From Bradyrhizobium sp. CB2312 (GTDB lineage: Bacteria > Pseudomonadota > Alphaproteobacteria > Rhizobiales > Xanthobacteraceae), in NCBI RefSeq assembly GCF_029714425.1, contig NZ_CP121668.1, forward strand, positions 7,709,501-7,773,500: 64,000 nucleotides of DNA. The letters run 5' to 3'. The translations under genes were made by a program, and so were the position numbers. Below, piece after piece: positions 1 through 9,749 of this stretch (its first letter is position 1; each line of letters begins with the position of its first letter). Under the pieces are notes generated by a model that made no database searches, had not been told where the DNA came from, and was given only the letters and a program-made list of their open reading frames with translations.

Positions 1-1241
1 ATGCATTCGGTGGCGACTCCGCGCCGCGTGCCGAGCCGCTTCATCGCATTGACGAGATGCAGCACGATGCGGTTGCCGGAGGTGCCGACGGGATGGCCGA
101 GCGAGATCGCGCCGCCATCGACATTCAGTCGCTCGCGATCGATCTCGCCGGCGGCGCCGTCGAGGCCGAGGATCTCGCGGCAGAATTTGTCGTCGTTCCA
201 GGCGGCGAGACAGCCAAGGACCTGCGTCGCAAACGCCTCGTTCAGCTCCCAGGTCTCGACGTCCTTGATGGTGAGGTCGTTGCGCTGAAGCAGCGGCGTT
301 GCCGACATCACCGGGCCGAGCCCCATGATGCTGGGGTCGAGCGCGGCCCAATGGCTGTCGACGATCGCGGCCTTCGGCGTCAGTCCATGCTTTGCCACCG
401 CCGCGTCGGAAGCCAGGATCACCCAGGACGCGCCATCGGTGATCTGCGACGAGTTGCCGGCGGTGACCTGTCCCCAGGGACGCTCGAACACCGGCCGGAG
501 TTTTGCCAGCGTCTCGGCGGTGGAGTCGGGGCGCACGCCGTCATCGTGGTCGAAGAACTTGCCGTCGCGGGAGAACGCTGTCTCGACCTCGCCCTGCAAA
601 TAGCCTTCGGCCTGCGCGTGGGCGAGCCGGCGATGGCTCTCGGCGGCATAGGCATCCGACTGGGCGCGGGTGATGCCGAAGAGATGGCCGACGACCTCGG
701 CGGTCTGGCCCATGTTCAACTCGGTAATGGGGTCGGTCAGCCCGCGCTCGAGGCCGATGATCGGCTTGAGATAGCGCGGGCGCAGCTTGAACGCGGCGGC
801 GAGCTTGACGGCCACGCCCTTGGCAGTGGCAAGGCCGGCGAACCAGCGCACGCCGGAATTGGGCCAGACCAGCGGCGCGTGGCTCAAGGCTTCAGTGCCG
901 CCCGCCAAAATCATGTCGGCATGGCCCTCGCGGATGTAGCGGTAGGCGGTGTCGATCGACTGCATGCCCGAGCCGCAATTGATCTGCACCGTGAAGGCGA
1001 CCATGTCCTCGCCCATGCCGAGCCGGAGCGCGGCAACGCGGGCCGGGTTCATCTCGTCGGCGATGACGTTGGCGCAGCCGAGGATGACCTGGTCGAAATC
1101 GTCAGGCGAAAACGGCTGGCGCGCCAGCAGCGGCCGTCCGCACTGCACGGCGAGATCGACCGGCGTGAACGGCCCCGGCCCGGAACGTGCTTTCAGAAAC
1201 GGCGTCCGGCTGCCGTCGACGATGAAAACCGGTCGTGCCAT
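1..1241 (-). CDS. Thiolase (acetyl-CoA C-acyltransferase), 3' end cut by window edge
   Basis: This gene encodes the last step of beta-oxidation: CoA-dependent cleavage of 3-ketoacyl-CoA to acetyl-CoA and a shortened acyl-CoA, in the cytoplasm. The visible 413 residues begin MARPVFIVDGSRTPF. They contain the thiolase nucleophile motif NCGSGMQS with the cysteine at residue 89, and near the cut end the GHPVGTSG motif that carries the catalytic histidine. The last active-site cysteine lies beyond the edge. The ATG overlaps the TGA of the upstream acyl-CoA dehydrogenase (ATGA), so the two are translationally coupled. The expected full length of about 430 residues suggests the FadI type, with a FadJ-like partner possibly next beyond the window. 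FadA-type cannot be excluded. Confidence 0.9.
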   Translation of the reverse strand, partial: MARPVFIVDGSRTPFLKARSGPGPFTPVDLAVQCGRPLLARQPFSPDDFDQVILGCANVIADEMNPARVAALRLGMGEDMVAFTVQINCGSGMQSIDTAYRYIREGHADMILAGGTEALSHAPLVWPNSGVRWFAGLATAKGVAVKLAAAFKLRPRYLKPIIGLERGLTDPITELNMGQTAEVVGHLFGITRAQSDAYAAESHRRLAHAQAEGYLQGEVETAFSRDGKFFDHDDGVRPDSTAETLAKLRPVFERPWGQVTAGNSSQITDGASWVILASDAAVAKHGLTPKAAIVDSHWAALDPSIMGLGPVMSATPLLQRNDLTIKDVETWELNEAFATQVLGCLAAWNDDKFCREILGLDGAAGEIDRERLNVDGGAISLGHPVGTSGNRIVLHLVNAMKRLGTRRGVATEC

Positions 1242-3508
1242 CAGCTCGCCGCCCTCTGTTCACCGAGTTCCTGGAAGAACTGATGCACGTCGCCGGATTT
1301 CTTGTAAATCGGCGATAGCGCCTCCGGCGCGAAATCGTCGACCTCGATGACTTTTGTGACGGCTTCGTGAGCGGCCGCGAGCTGCTCGCCTTCGGCCTGC
1401 GTGATCACGCCTTTGGCGATGGCGTCCTTCCAGTCACGGATATGCGCGGCGCGCATGCGCTTGGCGATCGCATCGGTGCTCGCGACCAGCTTGAACGCGC
1501 GCTCCAGCCGGGCAAAGCCGCTGTCGTCGTCGACATGGGCAAGATCCGGCGTGAGGCGCTCGCGCGCGGCCGACGGCTCCAGCACGATGCCAGCGCATTG
1601 GTGCACGACGCGGTCGGACGGACCGAGCACGCGGGCACCGAACGGCTGGACCACGAGCTTGAGGAAGCCGGCAACGAAACGGTTGGGCAGATTGGCGAGA
1701 ATTTCGGCAAGCCGGTTCTCGATCGTCTTGAAGCCCGTCGCCATGCACCATTCCAGTGCAGCAAAATCCTCCTTCTGCCGACCCTCGTCCTGCCACCGCT
1801 TGAGCGCGGCCGAGAGCAGGTAAAGCTCGGAGAGGATATCGCCGAAGCGCGCCGACAGCATCTCCTTGCGCTTGAGCGCGCCGCCGAGCGTCAGCAGCGC
1901 CATGTCGGCACAGAGCGCGAACGCTGCGGAGTAGCGCGAGAGCTGGCGATAGAACGGCGTGGCATCGCCCGCATCCGGCGCCATCGCGAAGGCGCCAAAG
2001 GTCCAGCTCTGGCCAAAGGCACGGAACAGTGTCCGGAAACTATGGCCGACGTGTTTCCAGATCGCGGTGTCGAACGCGGTGAGCCCGCGTTCGCGATCGG
2101 TGTCGGCGAGCGCGTTCATCTCGTCGAGCAGATAGGGATGCGCGCGGATCGCGCCCTGCCCGAACACGATGAGATTGCGGGTAAGGATATTGGCGCCCTC
2201 GACGGTGATGCCCACAGGCACGGCACGGTGCAGGTTGCCGATATAGTTCTGCGGGCCGTCGATCACGGCCTTGCCGCCATGGATGTCCATGGCGTCATCG
2301 ACCGCGGTGCGCATCCGCTCGGTCGCGTGAAGCTTCATGATGCCTGAGATGACGGCGGGATGAACGCCGGCGTTCAGCGCCGCGCAGGTCAGCCGGCGCG
2401 CCGCGTCGAGCTGATAGGCGGTGGCGACGATGCGCGCGAGCGGCTCCTCGACGCCCTCGAACTTGGAGATGGAGATGCCGAACTGCTCGCGGATGCGTGC
2501 GTAGGCGCCGGTGGTGCGCGCGGCATAGGCTGCGCCCGCAGCAGAGAGCGACGGCAGCGAGATGCCGCGGCCGGCGGCGAGCGCCGTCATCAGCATCTTC
2601 CAGCCCTGCCCGAGCCGCTCCTTGCCGCCGATGACATAGTCGAGCGGAATGAAGACGTCGCGGCCGCGGTTCGGACCGTTCTGGAACACCTGCATCGAGG
2701 GCAGATGGCGATGGCCTATCTCGACGCCGGGGAGATTGGTCGGGATCAGCGCGACGGTGATGCCGAGCTCCTCCTGCTGGCCCACCAGATGGTCGGGATC
2801 GTAGGCCTTGAAGGCGAGGCCGAGGAGTGTCGCCACGGGGCCGAGCGTGATGTAGCGCTTGTGCCAGTTGAGGCGGAGGCCTGTGACCTCGCGACCTTCG
2901 AAGTTGCCCTTGCAGATGATGCCGGTGTCGATCATCGAGGCGGCATCTGAGCCGGCCTCAGGGCTGGTGAGGCCGAAGCAGGGAATGTCGCGGCCGTCGG
3001 CAAGCCGCGGCAGCCAGCGCTCCTGCTGCTCTTTGGTGCCGAAGCGCATCAGGAGCTCGCCGGGGCCGAGCGAGTTCGGCACCATCACGGTGACGGCAGC
3101 CGCGATCGAGCGGGTCGAGATCTTGCGAACGACTTCCGAATGCGCATAAGGCGAGAAGCCGAGCCCTCCAAACTCCTTCGGAATGATCATGCCGAAGAAT
3201 TTCTCGCGCTTGACGAAATGCCAGACGTCCGGCGGCAGGTCGCGCCATTCCCAGAAGATCTTCCACTCGTCGAGCATGGCGCAGAGCTCGTCGACGGGAC
3301 CGCTGAGGAAGGCCTTCTCCTCGTCGGTGAGCCGCGCCTGCGGCACCTTCAGGAGCTTGGTCCAGTCGGGATTGCCGGTGAAGAGATCGGCGTCCCACCA
3401 GACGTCACCGGCCTCCAGCGCCTCGCGCTCGGTGTCGGACATCGCCGGCAGCACGCCGCGCGCCCAGGAGAAGATCGGCTTTGTGATTTTGTCGCGGCGG
3501 AAGCTCAT
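1241..3508 (-). CDS. fadE: Long-chain acyl-CoA dehydrogenase, FadE type
   Basis: This enzyme introduces the first double bond of beta-oxidation into acyl-CoA using FAD. The protein is about 755 residues, the long form typical of FadE. Its N-terminus carries a signature stretch (SFRRDKITKPIFSWARGVLP, then TEREALEAGDVWWD). The central acyl-CoA dehydrogenase folds contain FGLTSPEAGSDA and GGKAVIDGPQNY, and the FadE-specific C-terminal domain follows. An ATG at 3520 is in frame, but the ATG at 3508 is preceded by TGAGG at a suitable distance, so I prefer 3508. The gene is followed without a gap by the thiolase, a two-gene beta-oxidation unit. Confidence 0.93.
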   Translation of the reverse strand: MSFRRDKITKPIFSWARGVLPAMSDTEREALEAGDVWWDADLFTGNPDWTKLLKVPQARLTDEEKAFLSGPVDELCAMLDEWKIFWEWRDLPPDVWHFVKREKFFGMIIPKEFGGLGFSPYAHSEVVRKISTRSIAAAVTVMVPNSLGPGELLMRFGTKEQQERWLPRLADGRDIPCFGLTSPEAGSDAASMIDTGIICKGNFEGREVTGLRLNWHKRYITLGPVATLLGLAFKAYDPDHLVGQQEELGITVALIPTNLPGVEIGHRHLPSMQVFQNGPNRGRDVFIPLDYVIGGKERLGQGWKMLMTALAAGRGISLPSLSAAGAAYAARTTGAYARIREQFGISISKFEGVEEPLARIVATAYQLDAARRLTCAALNAGVHPAVISGIMKLHATERMRTAVDDAMDIHGGKAVIDGPQNYIGNLHRAVPVGITVEGANILTRNLIVFGQGAIRAHPYLLDEMNALADTDRERGLTAFDTAIWKHVGHSFRTLFRAFGQSWTFGAFAMAPDAGDATPFYRQLSRYSAAFALCADMALLTLGGALKRKEMLSARFGDILSELYLLSAALKRWQDEGRQKEDFAALEWCMATGFKTIENRLAEILANLPNRFVAGFLKLVVQPFGARVLGPSDRVVHQCAGIVLEPSAARERLTPDLAHVDDDSGFARLERAFKLVASTDAIAKRMRAAHIRDWKDAIAKGVITQAEGEQLAAAHEAVTKVIEVDDFAPEALSPIYKKSGDVHQFFQELGEQRAAS

Positions 3509-3684
3509 GGCGGACCTCATGGATCGGCGCGGGTGTCGGACATTTTAGCGGAAAGTGGCCGGGGTGCGTGAACACTTCGCCTGCAAAAAGACGCGAATTG
3601 ACGCGGCCGGGCGGCCGCCCCCGGGGACCATAACGGCCGGGGCGTGGAGGCAGTTCCGGGAGGGGGAAGTGAGATGCCTCCACA

Positions 3685-3788
3685 CCGTCATTCCGGGGCG
3701 ACGCGCAAGCGTCGAGCCCGGAATCCATAACCACAATCGGGAGTATGGATTCCGGGCTCGCGCCTTACGGCGCGCCCCGGAATGACGG
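3685..3788. repeat. Palindromic intergenic repeat, CATTCCGGGG family (family C)
   Basis: CCGTCATTCCGGGG at the left is mirrored by CCCCGGAATGACGG at the right. Two further CCCGGAAT/ATTCCGGG half-sites lie in the middle, so the unit folds as a double hairpin. It sits between fadE and the flavin reductase gene. Shorter members lie at 8554-8593 and 41706-41747. Confidence 0.85.
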
Positions 3789-3808
3789 TGGAGAGAGCGG
3801 AGGCCGGC

Positions 3809-4432
3809 CTAATCCGGCCGGACCATCTCGAACATGTTTTCCGGCTTGATCTCGAAATAGTCGCCGCGGCGGCCGGCGCGGACGATGGGGCGGGCCGCGG
3901 CGGTCTGGTAGACGCCGTCCTTGATCATGGCCTTGTCGATATGGACGGCGACGACCTCGCCGAGCGTCAGCCAGGCGTCGGCCTCCTTGCCGTCGGCGCC
4001 CTTGAGGCGGACGATGTCGGAGACCTTGCACTCGAAGGCGACCGGACTCTCGCCGACGCGCGGCACGTTGACGAGCTTGCCGGGCACGGCGGTCAGGCCC
4101 GCGATCTCGAACTCGTCGACCTCAGGGGCGACATGCGCGGCGGTCGCGTTCATGTGCTTGGCGAGATCCATCGTGGCGAGATTCCAGACGAACTCGCCGG
4201 TCTGCTGGATGTTCTCGACCGAGTCCTTCCAGTTGGTGGAGGAGAAGCCGATGATCGGCGGCACGTAAGCGAACGCGTTGAAGAAGCTGTAGGGCGCGAG
4301 ATTAACGTGGCCCTTGGTGTCGCGCGAGGAGATCCAGCCGATGGGCCGCGGCGCGATGATGGCGTTGAAGGGATCGTGCTTGAGGCCGTGGCCCTTGGAA
4401 GGCTCGTAGAAGTGCAGGTCTTTGTCGGTCAC
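3809..4432 (-). CDS. Flavin reductase-like domain protein (FMN-binding split barrel)
   Basis: This predicted 207-residue cytoplasmic protein is of the flavin reductase-like family, which binds FMN and often supplies reduced flavin or acts as an NAD(P)H:flavin oxidoreductase. Family features are NAIIAPRPIGWISSRD near the N-terminus, then NLAPYSFFNAFAYVPPIIGF and the ECKVSDI region. The frame is open further upstream, but that extension is the translation of a palindromic repeat (4450-4530). The GTG at 4432 follows an AGGGGA ribosome binding site and gives a normal family N-terminus (TDKDLHFYEP). The substrate is unknown. It lies alone between two repeats. Confidence 0.85.
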   Translation of the reverse strand: MTDKDLHFYEPSKGHGLKHDPFNAIIAPRPIGWISSRDTKGHVNLAPYSFFNAFAYVPPIIGFSSTNWKDSVENIQQTGEFVWNLATMDLAKHMNATAAHVAPEVDEFEIAGLTAVPGKLVNVPRVGESPVAFECKVSDIVRLKGADGKEADAWLTLGEVVAVHIDKAMIKDGVYQTAAARPIVRAGRRGDYFEIKPENMFEMVRPD

Positions 4433-4449
4433 GCTGGCTTTCCCCTGAT

Positions 4450-4530
4450 CGTCATTGCGAGCGCAGCGAAGCAATCCAGAATCCCTCCGCGGAGACAGTC
4501 TGGATTGCTTCGCTGCGCTCGCAATGACGG
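4450..4530. repeat. Palindromic repeat, CATTGCGAGCGCAGCGAAGC family (family D)
   Basis: Arms 4450-4480 and 4499-4529 are near-perfect inverted copies (GTCATTGCGAGCGCAGCGAA against its complement) around a 18-base loop. It lies just upstream of the flavin reductase start, where translation through it creates a false N-terminal extension. A degenerate relative lies at 8435-8496. Confidence 0.88.
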
Positions 4531-4604
4531 AATTTGTTGATCCGTCCTTGCCCGCCATCCTCTGCCGGGCGGCAGATCAACTTATAGGGTAAATTCCAGC
4601 CCCG

Positions 4605-5204
4605 TCAGTGGCGGGGGGACAGACCCGCGATGACGAAATCGATCATCTGGTCGATGGTCGGGCCCGGCTTGGTGGCGCACTGGGCGATCATCTGGGGGTG
4701 GAAGAAGCGCATCATCGCGGTGCAGGCGCACAGCGAGGCCAGTGGCAGGTCGGGCGCCTCGAACTCGCCGGACGCCACCCCTTGCGCGATCATCTGGCCG
4801 ATGACACCGGCAATGCACTCCATATGGGCGACGCAGACGTCCCAGTCCTCCTCCATCGCGATCGCGACCATCTCGTGCAGCTTGTTATCGCCGACATAGC
4901 GCTCGGTGTTCATGCGGTGGATGGTGGTGAGCAGCTCGCGGAAGCGCGGCAGCACGGGACCGGGACGGGTCACGATCCGCTGCGCCTCGAGCTCGACCTC
5001 GCCCATCAGGCCCCGCGCCACCGACTGGTGGATCGCCTTCTTCGATTCGAAGAAGCGATAGACGTTGGCGGGGCTCATCCTGAGCTCCTTGGCGATGTCC
5101 CCGACCGTGGTCTTCTGATAGCCGATCTGGCGGAACAGCCGCTCGGCCACCTCGAGGATACGATCCCGGGTGTCGCCTTCGATATGTTCCGCAACCAGTG
5201 TCAT
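4605..5204 (-). CDS. TetR family transcriptional regulator, likely controls the adjacent efflux operon
   Basis: This 199-residue protein has an N-terminal TetR helix-turn-helix (about residues 12-58: RILEVAERLFRQIGYQKTTV, then MSPANVYRFFESK) and a variable helical ligand-binding C-terminus. It starts 35 bp downstream of the RND pump stop codon on the same strand, so it is probably the last gene of the fusion-protein/pump operon. TetR proteins in this position usually repress their own efflux operon and are released by a pump substrate. That is inference here; the ligand is unknown. Confidence 0.88.
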   Translation of the reverse strand: MTLVAEHIEGDTRDRILEVAERLFRQIGYQKTTVGDIAKELRMSPANVYRFFESKKAIHQSVARGLMGEVELEAQRIVTRPGPVLPRFRELLTTIHRMNTERYVGDNKLHEMVAIAMEEDWDVCVAHMECIAGVIGQMIAQGVASGEFEAPDLPLASLCACTAMMRFFHPQMIAQCATKPGPTIDQMIDFVIAGLSPRH

Positions 5205-5239
5205 TTTGTCAGGACTCGTTCGTCAGTACTTCATCTCAC

Positions 5240-8200
5240 TTATTCAGCCGCTTCAGCAAGCGGAATAGCGGGATGGTTATCGCTCCCATGCTGCGATGCG
5301 GTAGGCTGTTCGGCCGAACCGGCCTCGTCCAGGCTCTTCCTGAACCACAGGGCATAGAGGCCCGGCAGGTACAGAAGCGTCAGGAAGGTCGCGACGAACA
5401 GGCCTCCCATGATCGTGATCGCCATCGGGCCCCAGAAGGCCGAGCGCGACAGCGGGATCATGGCGAGGATGGCGGCGAGCGCCGTCAGCACCACCGGACG
5501 GGCGCGGCGGACGGTCGCCTCCACGATCGCCTCGCGGCGGGTCAGGCCGTGGCTGACGTCGGTCTCGATCTGATCCACCAGGATGACCGCATTGCGCATG
5601 ATCATGCCGGCGAGCGCGATCAGGCCGAGCAGCGCCACGAAGCCGAACGGAGCGTTGGCGACGTTGAGCCCGAGCGAGGCGCCGACGATGCCGAGCGGCG
5701 CGGTCAGGAACACCAAGATCAGGCGCGAGAAGCTCTGCAGCTGGATCATCAGCAGCGTCAGCATCACCATGACCATCACGGGGAAGAGGATGAAGATCGA
5801 GGCGTTGCCCTTGGCGGATTCCTCGAACGCGCCGCCCGCTTCGATGCGGTAGGCCGGCTCGAGGTGATCCTTGATCGCCTTCAGCTTCGGCGTGATCTGG
5901 TTGGTGATGTCGGGCGCCTGCACGCCGTCGACGACGTCGGAGCGCACGGTGATTGCCATGTCGCGGTTGCGCCGCCACATGATCGGCTCCTCGTGGGAGT
6001 ACTCGATCTTGGCGATCTGCTGCAGCGGCACGGCGACGCCATTGCGCGAGGTGATGGTGAGATCGCCGACACCGCCGAGATCGAGACGTTCGGACGGGAT
6101 CGCGCGGGCGACCACGCCGACCTTCTCGATGCCGTCGCGCACGGTCGTGACCTGCGAGCCCGAGATCAGCATCGCGAGCGCCTGCGAGACCTCCTGCGGG
6201 GTCAGGCCCATGGCACGGGCGCGATCCTGGTCGACGACGAGCTTCAGGTAAGGCGATTGCTCGTTCCAGTCGAGCTGGACGTCCTTGACGCTCTTGTTCT
6301 GCCGCATGACGTCGCGGACCTGGTAGGCGATCTCGCGCACCTTGTTGGCGTCCGGGCCGATCACGCGGAACTGGACGGGGAAGCCGACCGGCGGGCCGAA
6401 ATTGAAGCGATCGACGCGCACACGTGCCTCGGTCAGCATGCCGTCGGCGACAGCGTTCTCGATCTTGGCCTTGACGCGCTCGCGTGCCTCGACGCCCTTG
6501 GCGACGATGACGATCTCGGCAAAGGCCTCGTTCGGAAGCTGCGGATTGAGGCCGAGCCAGAAGCGCGGCGAGCCCTGGCCGACATAGGCGGTATAGGTCT
6601 CGATGTCCTTGTCGTCCTTCAGCAGCGTCTCGGCCTGCTTCACGGCCTTCTCGGTGACGTTGAAGGCGGTGCCCTCGGGCAGGCGCAGCTGCAGGAACAG
6701 CTCGGGCCGCTCCGACAGCGGGAAGAACTGCTGCTGGACATGGCCGAAACCGACGATCGAGGCGACGAAGACGCCGACGGTCGCGACGACCACGGTGATG
6801 CGGTGATTGACGCACCATTGCACGATGGCGCGCAGGCCGCGATACATGCGGGTCTCGTAGACCGCGTGCGGGTCGTGATTGTGGTGCGCCTTCATCTCCG
6901 GCAGCAGCTTGACGCCGATATAGGGCGTGAAGATCACCGCCACGAACCAGGAGGCGACCAGCGCGATCGCCACGATCCAGAAGATGCTGCCGGCATATTC
7001 GCCGACGGCCGAATTGGCAAAGCCGATGGGGAGGAAGCCAGCGGCCGTGACCAGCGTTCCCGTGAGCATCGGAAACGCGGTGGATTCCCAGGCAAAGGAC
7101 GCCGCGCGCATGCGGTCCCAACCCTGCTCCATCTTCACCACCATCATCTCGACCGCGATGATGGCGTCGTCGACGAGCAGGCCGAGCGCGATGATCAGCG
7201 CGCCGAGCGTGATGCGGTGCAGGTCGAGCGACATCGTGTTCATGACGACGAAGACGATGCCGAGCACCAAGGGCACCGACAGCGCGACCACGATGCCGGT
7301 GCGCCAGCCGAGTGCCAGGAACGAGACGAACAGCACGATGACGAGCGCCTCCATGAAGGAGTGCACGAACTCGCCGACGGCGTGCTCGACCACCTTGGGC
7401 TGGTCGGCAATGAGCTTGACGTCGACGCCCTGCGGCACGGCCTTCATGAACTCGGCGGTCGCCTTCTCGACCTCCTTGCCGAGCTCGAGGATGTTGGCGC
7501 CCTTGGCGGTGACGACACCGATGCCGATCGCGGCCTTGCCTTCCTGGCGGACGACGAAGCTCGGCGGATCGACATAGCCATGGGTGACGGTGGCGATGTC
7601 GCCGAGACGGAACACGCGGCCGTTGCTCTCGACCGGGGTCTCCGCCACAGCCTTCGCGCCGTCGAGCGCGCCGGTGACGCGCAGCGGTACGCGCTGGGAC
7701 GAGGTCTCGACCGTGCCGGCTGGGGTCACGTTGTTCTGCTTGGCGAGCGAATCGAACAGCGCCTGCGGCGTGATGCCGAGGGTGGCGAGCTTGGCGTGGC
7801 TGAACTCGACGAAGATACGCTCGTCCTGGTTCCCGTAGACGTCGACCTTGGTCACACCAGGCACCTTCAGCAGGCGCTGGCGGAAACCTTCGGAGACCTT
7901 CTTGAGCTGGGCATAGTCGGCGCCGTCGCCGGTCAACATGTAGAGGATGGAATCGACGTCGGAGAACTCGTCATTGACGACCGGCCCGAGAATGCCGGAC
8001 GGCAGCTGACCCTGCACGTCGACCAGTTTCTTGCGCAGCAGATAGAAGAGATAGGGGACGTCCTTCGGCGGCGTGGAGTCACGGAAGGTGACCTGGAGCG
8101 CGGTGAAGCCCGGCTTGGAATAGGTCTGCACCTTCTCGAAATAGGGCAGCTCCTGGATCTTCTTCTCGATGGGATCGGCGACCTGGGTCTGCATCTCCTG

Positions 8201-8377
8201 CGCGGTCGCGCCCGGCCAGAGCACGGAGACGTTGACCACCTTGACCGTGAAGAACGGATCCTCGGCGCGGCCGAGCTTCTGATAGGAGAAGTAGCCGGCG
8301 ACGCCGAGCACGAGCATCAGGAAGAGGACCAGCGTCGGATGACTGACGGCCCAGGCCGAAAGATTGAAGCGCTTCAT
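5240..8377 (-). CDS. RND efflux transporter, inner-membrane permease subunit
   Basis: This 1045-residue protein of the resistance-nodulation-division family is a proton-driven inner-membrane pump that works with a periplasmic fusion protein and an outer-membrane channel. It shows the family layout: an N-terminal membrane helix (PTLVLFLMLVLGVAGYFSY), a periplasmic domain, a bundle of helices with the proton-relay motif GLLVDDAII near residue 400, and a duplicated second half. The start at 8377 has GGAGAG just upstream; an ATG 30 bases further out lacks one. The fusion protein gene lies upstream on the same strand and the TetR gene downstream. No outer-membrane factor gene is present nearby, so it probably uses one encoded elsewhere. 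Confidence 0.95.
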   Translation of the reverse strand: MKRFNLSAWAVSHPTLVLFLMLVLGVAGYFSYQKLGRAEDPFFTVKVVNVSVLWPGATAQEMQTQVADPIEKKIQELPYFEKVQTYSKPGFTALQVTFRDSTPPKDVPYLFYLLRKKLVDVQGQLPSGILGPVVNDEFSDVDSILYMLTGDGADYAQLKKVSEGFRQRLLKVPGVTKVDVYGNQDERIFVEFSHAKLATLGITPQALFDSLAKQNNVTPAGTVETSSQRVPLRVTGALDGAKAVAETPVESNGRVFRLGDIATVTHGYVDPPSFVVRQEGKAAIGIGVVTAKGANILELGKEVEKATAEFMKAVPQGVDVKLIADQPKVVEHAVGEFVHSFMEALVIVLFVSFLALGWRTGIVVALSVPLVLGIVFVVMNTMSLDLHRITLGALIIALGLLVDDAIIAVEMMVVKMEQGWDRMRAASFAWESTAFPMLTGTLVTAAGFLPIGFANSAVGEYAGSIFWIVAIALVASWFVAVIFTPYIGVKLLPEMKAHHNHDPHAVYETRMYRGLRAIVQWCVNHRITVVVATVGVFVASIVGFGHVQQQFFPLSERPELFLQLRLPEGTAFNVTEKAVKQAETLLKDDKDIETYTAYVGQGSPRFWLGLNPQLPNEAFAEIVIVAKGVEARERVKAKIENAVADGMLTEARVRVDRFNFGPPVGFPVQFRVIGPDANKVREIAYQVRDVMRQNKSVKDVQLDWNEQSPYLKLVVDQDRARAMGLTPQEVSQALAMLISGSQVTTVRDGIEKVGVVARAIPSERLDLGGVGDLTITSRNGVAVPLQQIAKIEYSHEEPIMWRRNRDMAITVRSDVVDGVQAPDITNQITPKLKAIKDHLEPAYRIEAGGAFEESAKGNASIFILFPVMVMVMLTLLMIQLQSFSRLILVFLTAPLGIVGASLGLNVANAPFGFVALLGLIALAGMIMRNAVILVDQIETDVSHGLTRREAIVEATVRRARPVVLTALAAILAMIPLSRSAFWGPMAITIMGGLFVATFLTLLYLPGLYALWFRKSLDEAGSAEQPTASQHGSDNHPAIPLAEAAE

Positions 8378-8434
8378 CGCTCTCTCCGAAAGACGATCCA
8401 GTTGCACAAACGACAGCCGCTCTGTTCAAACCGT

Positions 8435-8496
8435 CGTCGCGAGGCAGCGAAGCAATCCAGGGGGCTGGGCAGGTTCTGGATCGCTTCGCCGCTTCA
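8435..8496. repeat. Degenerate family D palindromic repeat
   Basis: GAGGCAGCGAAGCAATCCAG is mirrored imperfectly by CTGGATCGCTTCGCCGCTTC. It lies in the 220-bp gap between the fusion-protein and pump genes and is a weaker copy of the 4450-4530 element. Confidence 0.65.
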
Positions 8497-8553
8497 GCCC
8501 CGGCATTTGCGCTTGCGCCGAAACTCGCCTTGCACGACGTAATTCGCTTCTCG

Positions 8554-8593
8554 TGTCATTCCGGGTTCACGCTGCGCGTGCCCCGGAATGACA
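8554..8593. repeat. Short palindromic repeat, family C
   Basis: TGTCATTCCGGG and CCCCGGAATGACA flank a GC-rich loop. It lies just after the fusion-protein stop codon and could form a hairpin in the transcript between the two efflux genes. Confidence 0.75.
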
Positions 8594-8597
8594 GTAG

Positions 8598-9704
8598 TTA
8601 GAAGGACAGGGACGAGACGACCCGCACCTTCTGGCTCGGATCGAGCTTCTGCACACCGAGCGCGACGATCTTGGCGCCTTCCGGCACACCGCCAGTGATG
8701 ACGACGTCGTTGCTCTCATAAGACTTCACCGTGACCGGCTGCAGCGTGACCGCGCCGTTGTCGTCGACGACGTAGAACGAGGGCTTGCCGCCTTCGTTGA
8801 ACAGCGCCGACAGCGGCAGACGCGCGACGCGCTCGGTGGCGGCGTCCGACAGCGTCAGCGTCGCGGTCATGCCGAGCGCGACCTTGTCGTCGGCCTCGGG
8901 CAGCGAGAACTTTGCGAGATAGGTGCGCGTGGCGGGATCCGCCGCCGGCGCGATCTCGCGCAGCTTCGCCGTGTATTTCTTGTTCGGCTCGGACCAAAGA
9001 GTGACGCTGGCGGCGCCCGATTTGGCACGTCCGACCAGCGTCTCAGGGATCGCGACGACCGCTTCCTTCTCGGCAAAGCGGGCGACACGGATCGAGGCCT
9101 GGCCTGCGGCAACCACCTGGCCGGGCTCGATCAGCGTTGCGGTGACGACGCCACGGGCGTCGGCGTTGAGCGTCGCGTAGGAAAGGGAATTCTTGGTCAG
9201 CTCGACCGAGCGGACGGCGCGGTCGAGCCGCGCGCGGGCCTCGTCGGCAGATGCACGGCTCGAATCGAGCTGCGCATCCGTGGTCCAGCCCTTGGCCTTC
9301 AGATCCTTGGCGCGCTGCTCGGCGGCGGCGGCCTGGGCCAGCACGCCGGTCGCAGCGGTCTGCTCGGCGACGGCCTGCTCGGCCTGGAGCTTCAGATCGA
9401 CCTCGTCGAGGGTGGCGAGCGGCTGGCCGATCTCGACGGTCTGTCCGACCTCGACCAGGCGTTTTGCAACTTTACCGGCGACGCGGAAGCCGAGGTCGCT
9501 CTCGATCCGGGGCCTGATGGTGCCGACGAAGCTCCGCTCCGGCGTCTCGGCGTCATAATGGGCGGTCGCGACCAGGACCGGCCGGGACGGCTCGGCGTTC
9601 TCGGCGACGGTGTCATTGCACCCGGCCAGCGAGGCGGCCATCAGGGCCAGCGACACACCCGCCAAAAGCCTGGAATAGCTGGACAAAACCGACCGGACAA
9701 ACAT
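8598..9704 (-). CDS. RND efflux periplasmic membrane fusion protein (lipoprotein)
   Basis: This 368-residue adaptor links the RND pump to an outer-membrane channel. It has a lipoprotein signal peptide ending in the lipobox LAGC (cysteine about residue 29). The HlyD/AcrA-type layout follows: a barrel-sandwich half (GFRVAGKVAKRLVEVGQTVE), a helical hairpin rich in Ala, Gln and Glu (about residues 105-170), the second half-motif (ADARGVVTATLIEPGQVV), and a C-terminal beta domain. It is the first gene of an operon with the pump (about 220 bp downstream, with two repeats between) and TetR. An inverted repeat lies in the AT-rich stretch just upstream. Confidence 0.93.
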   Translation of the reverse strand: MFVRSVLSSYSRLLAGVSLALMAASLAGCNDTVAENAEPSRPVLVATAHYDAETPERSFVGTIRPRIESDLGFRVAGKVAKRLVEVGQTVEIGQPLATLDEVDLKLQAEQAVAEQTAATGVLAQAAAAEQRAKDLKAKGWTTDAQLDSSRASADEARARLDRAVRSVELTKNSLSYATLNADARGVVTATLIEPGQVVAAGQASIRVARFAEKEAVVAIPETLVGRAKSGAASVTLWSEPNKKYTAKLREIAPAADPATRTYLAKFSLPEADDKVALGMTATLTLSDAATERVARLPLSALFNEGGKPSFYVVDDNGAVTLQPVTVKSYESNDVVITGGVPEGAKIVALGVQKLDPSQKVRVVSSLSF

Positions 9705-9749
9705 CGGAGGACACTCCCCTATCTCGAATGAGAGGAATGTCGACTAATC

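Noticed and set aside
4433..4558. N-terminal extension of the flavin reductase
   Set aside because: The extra codons read through the palindromic repeat at 4450-4530; the GTG at 4432 has its own ribosome binding site.
5198..8542. Very long open frame on the plus strand opposite the RND pump
   Set aside because: The translation is rich in Asp, Arg, His and Gly with no domain, as expected for the strand opposite a GC-rich gene; the minus strand encodes an unmistakable RND transporter.
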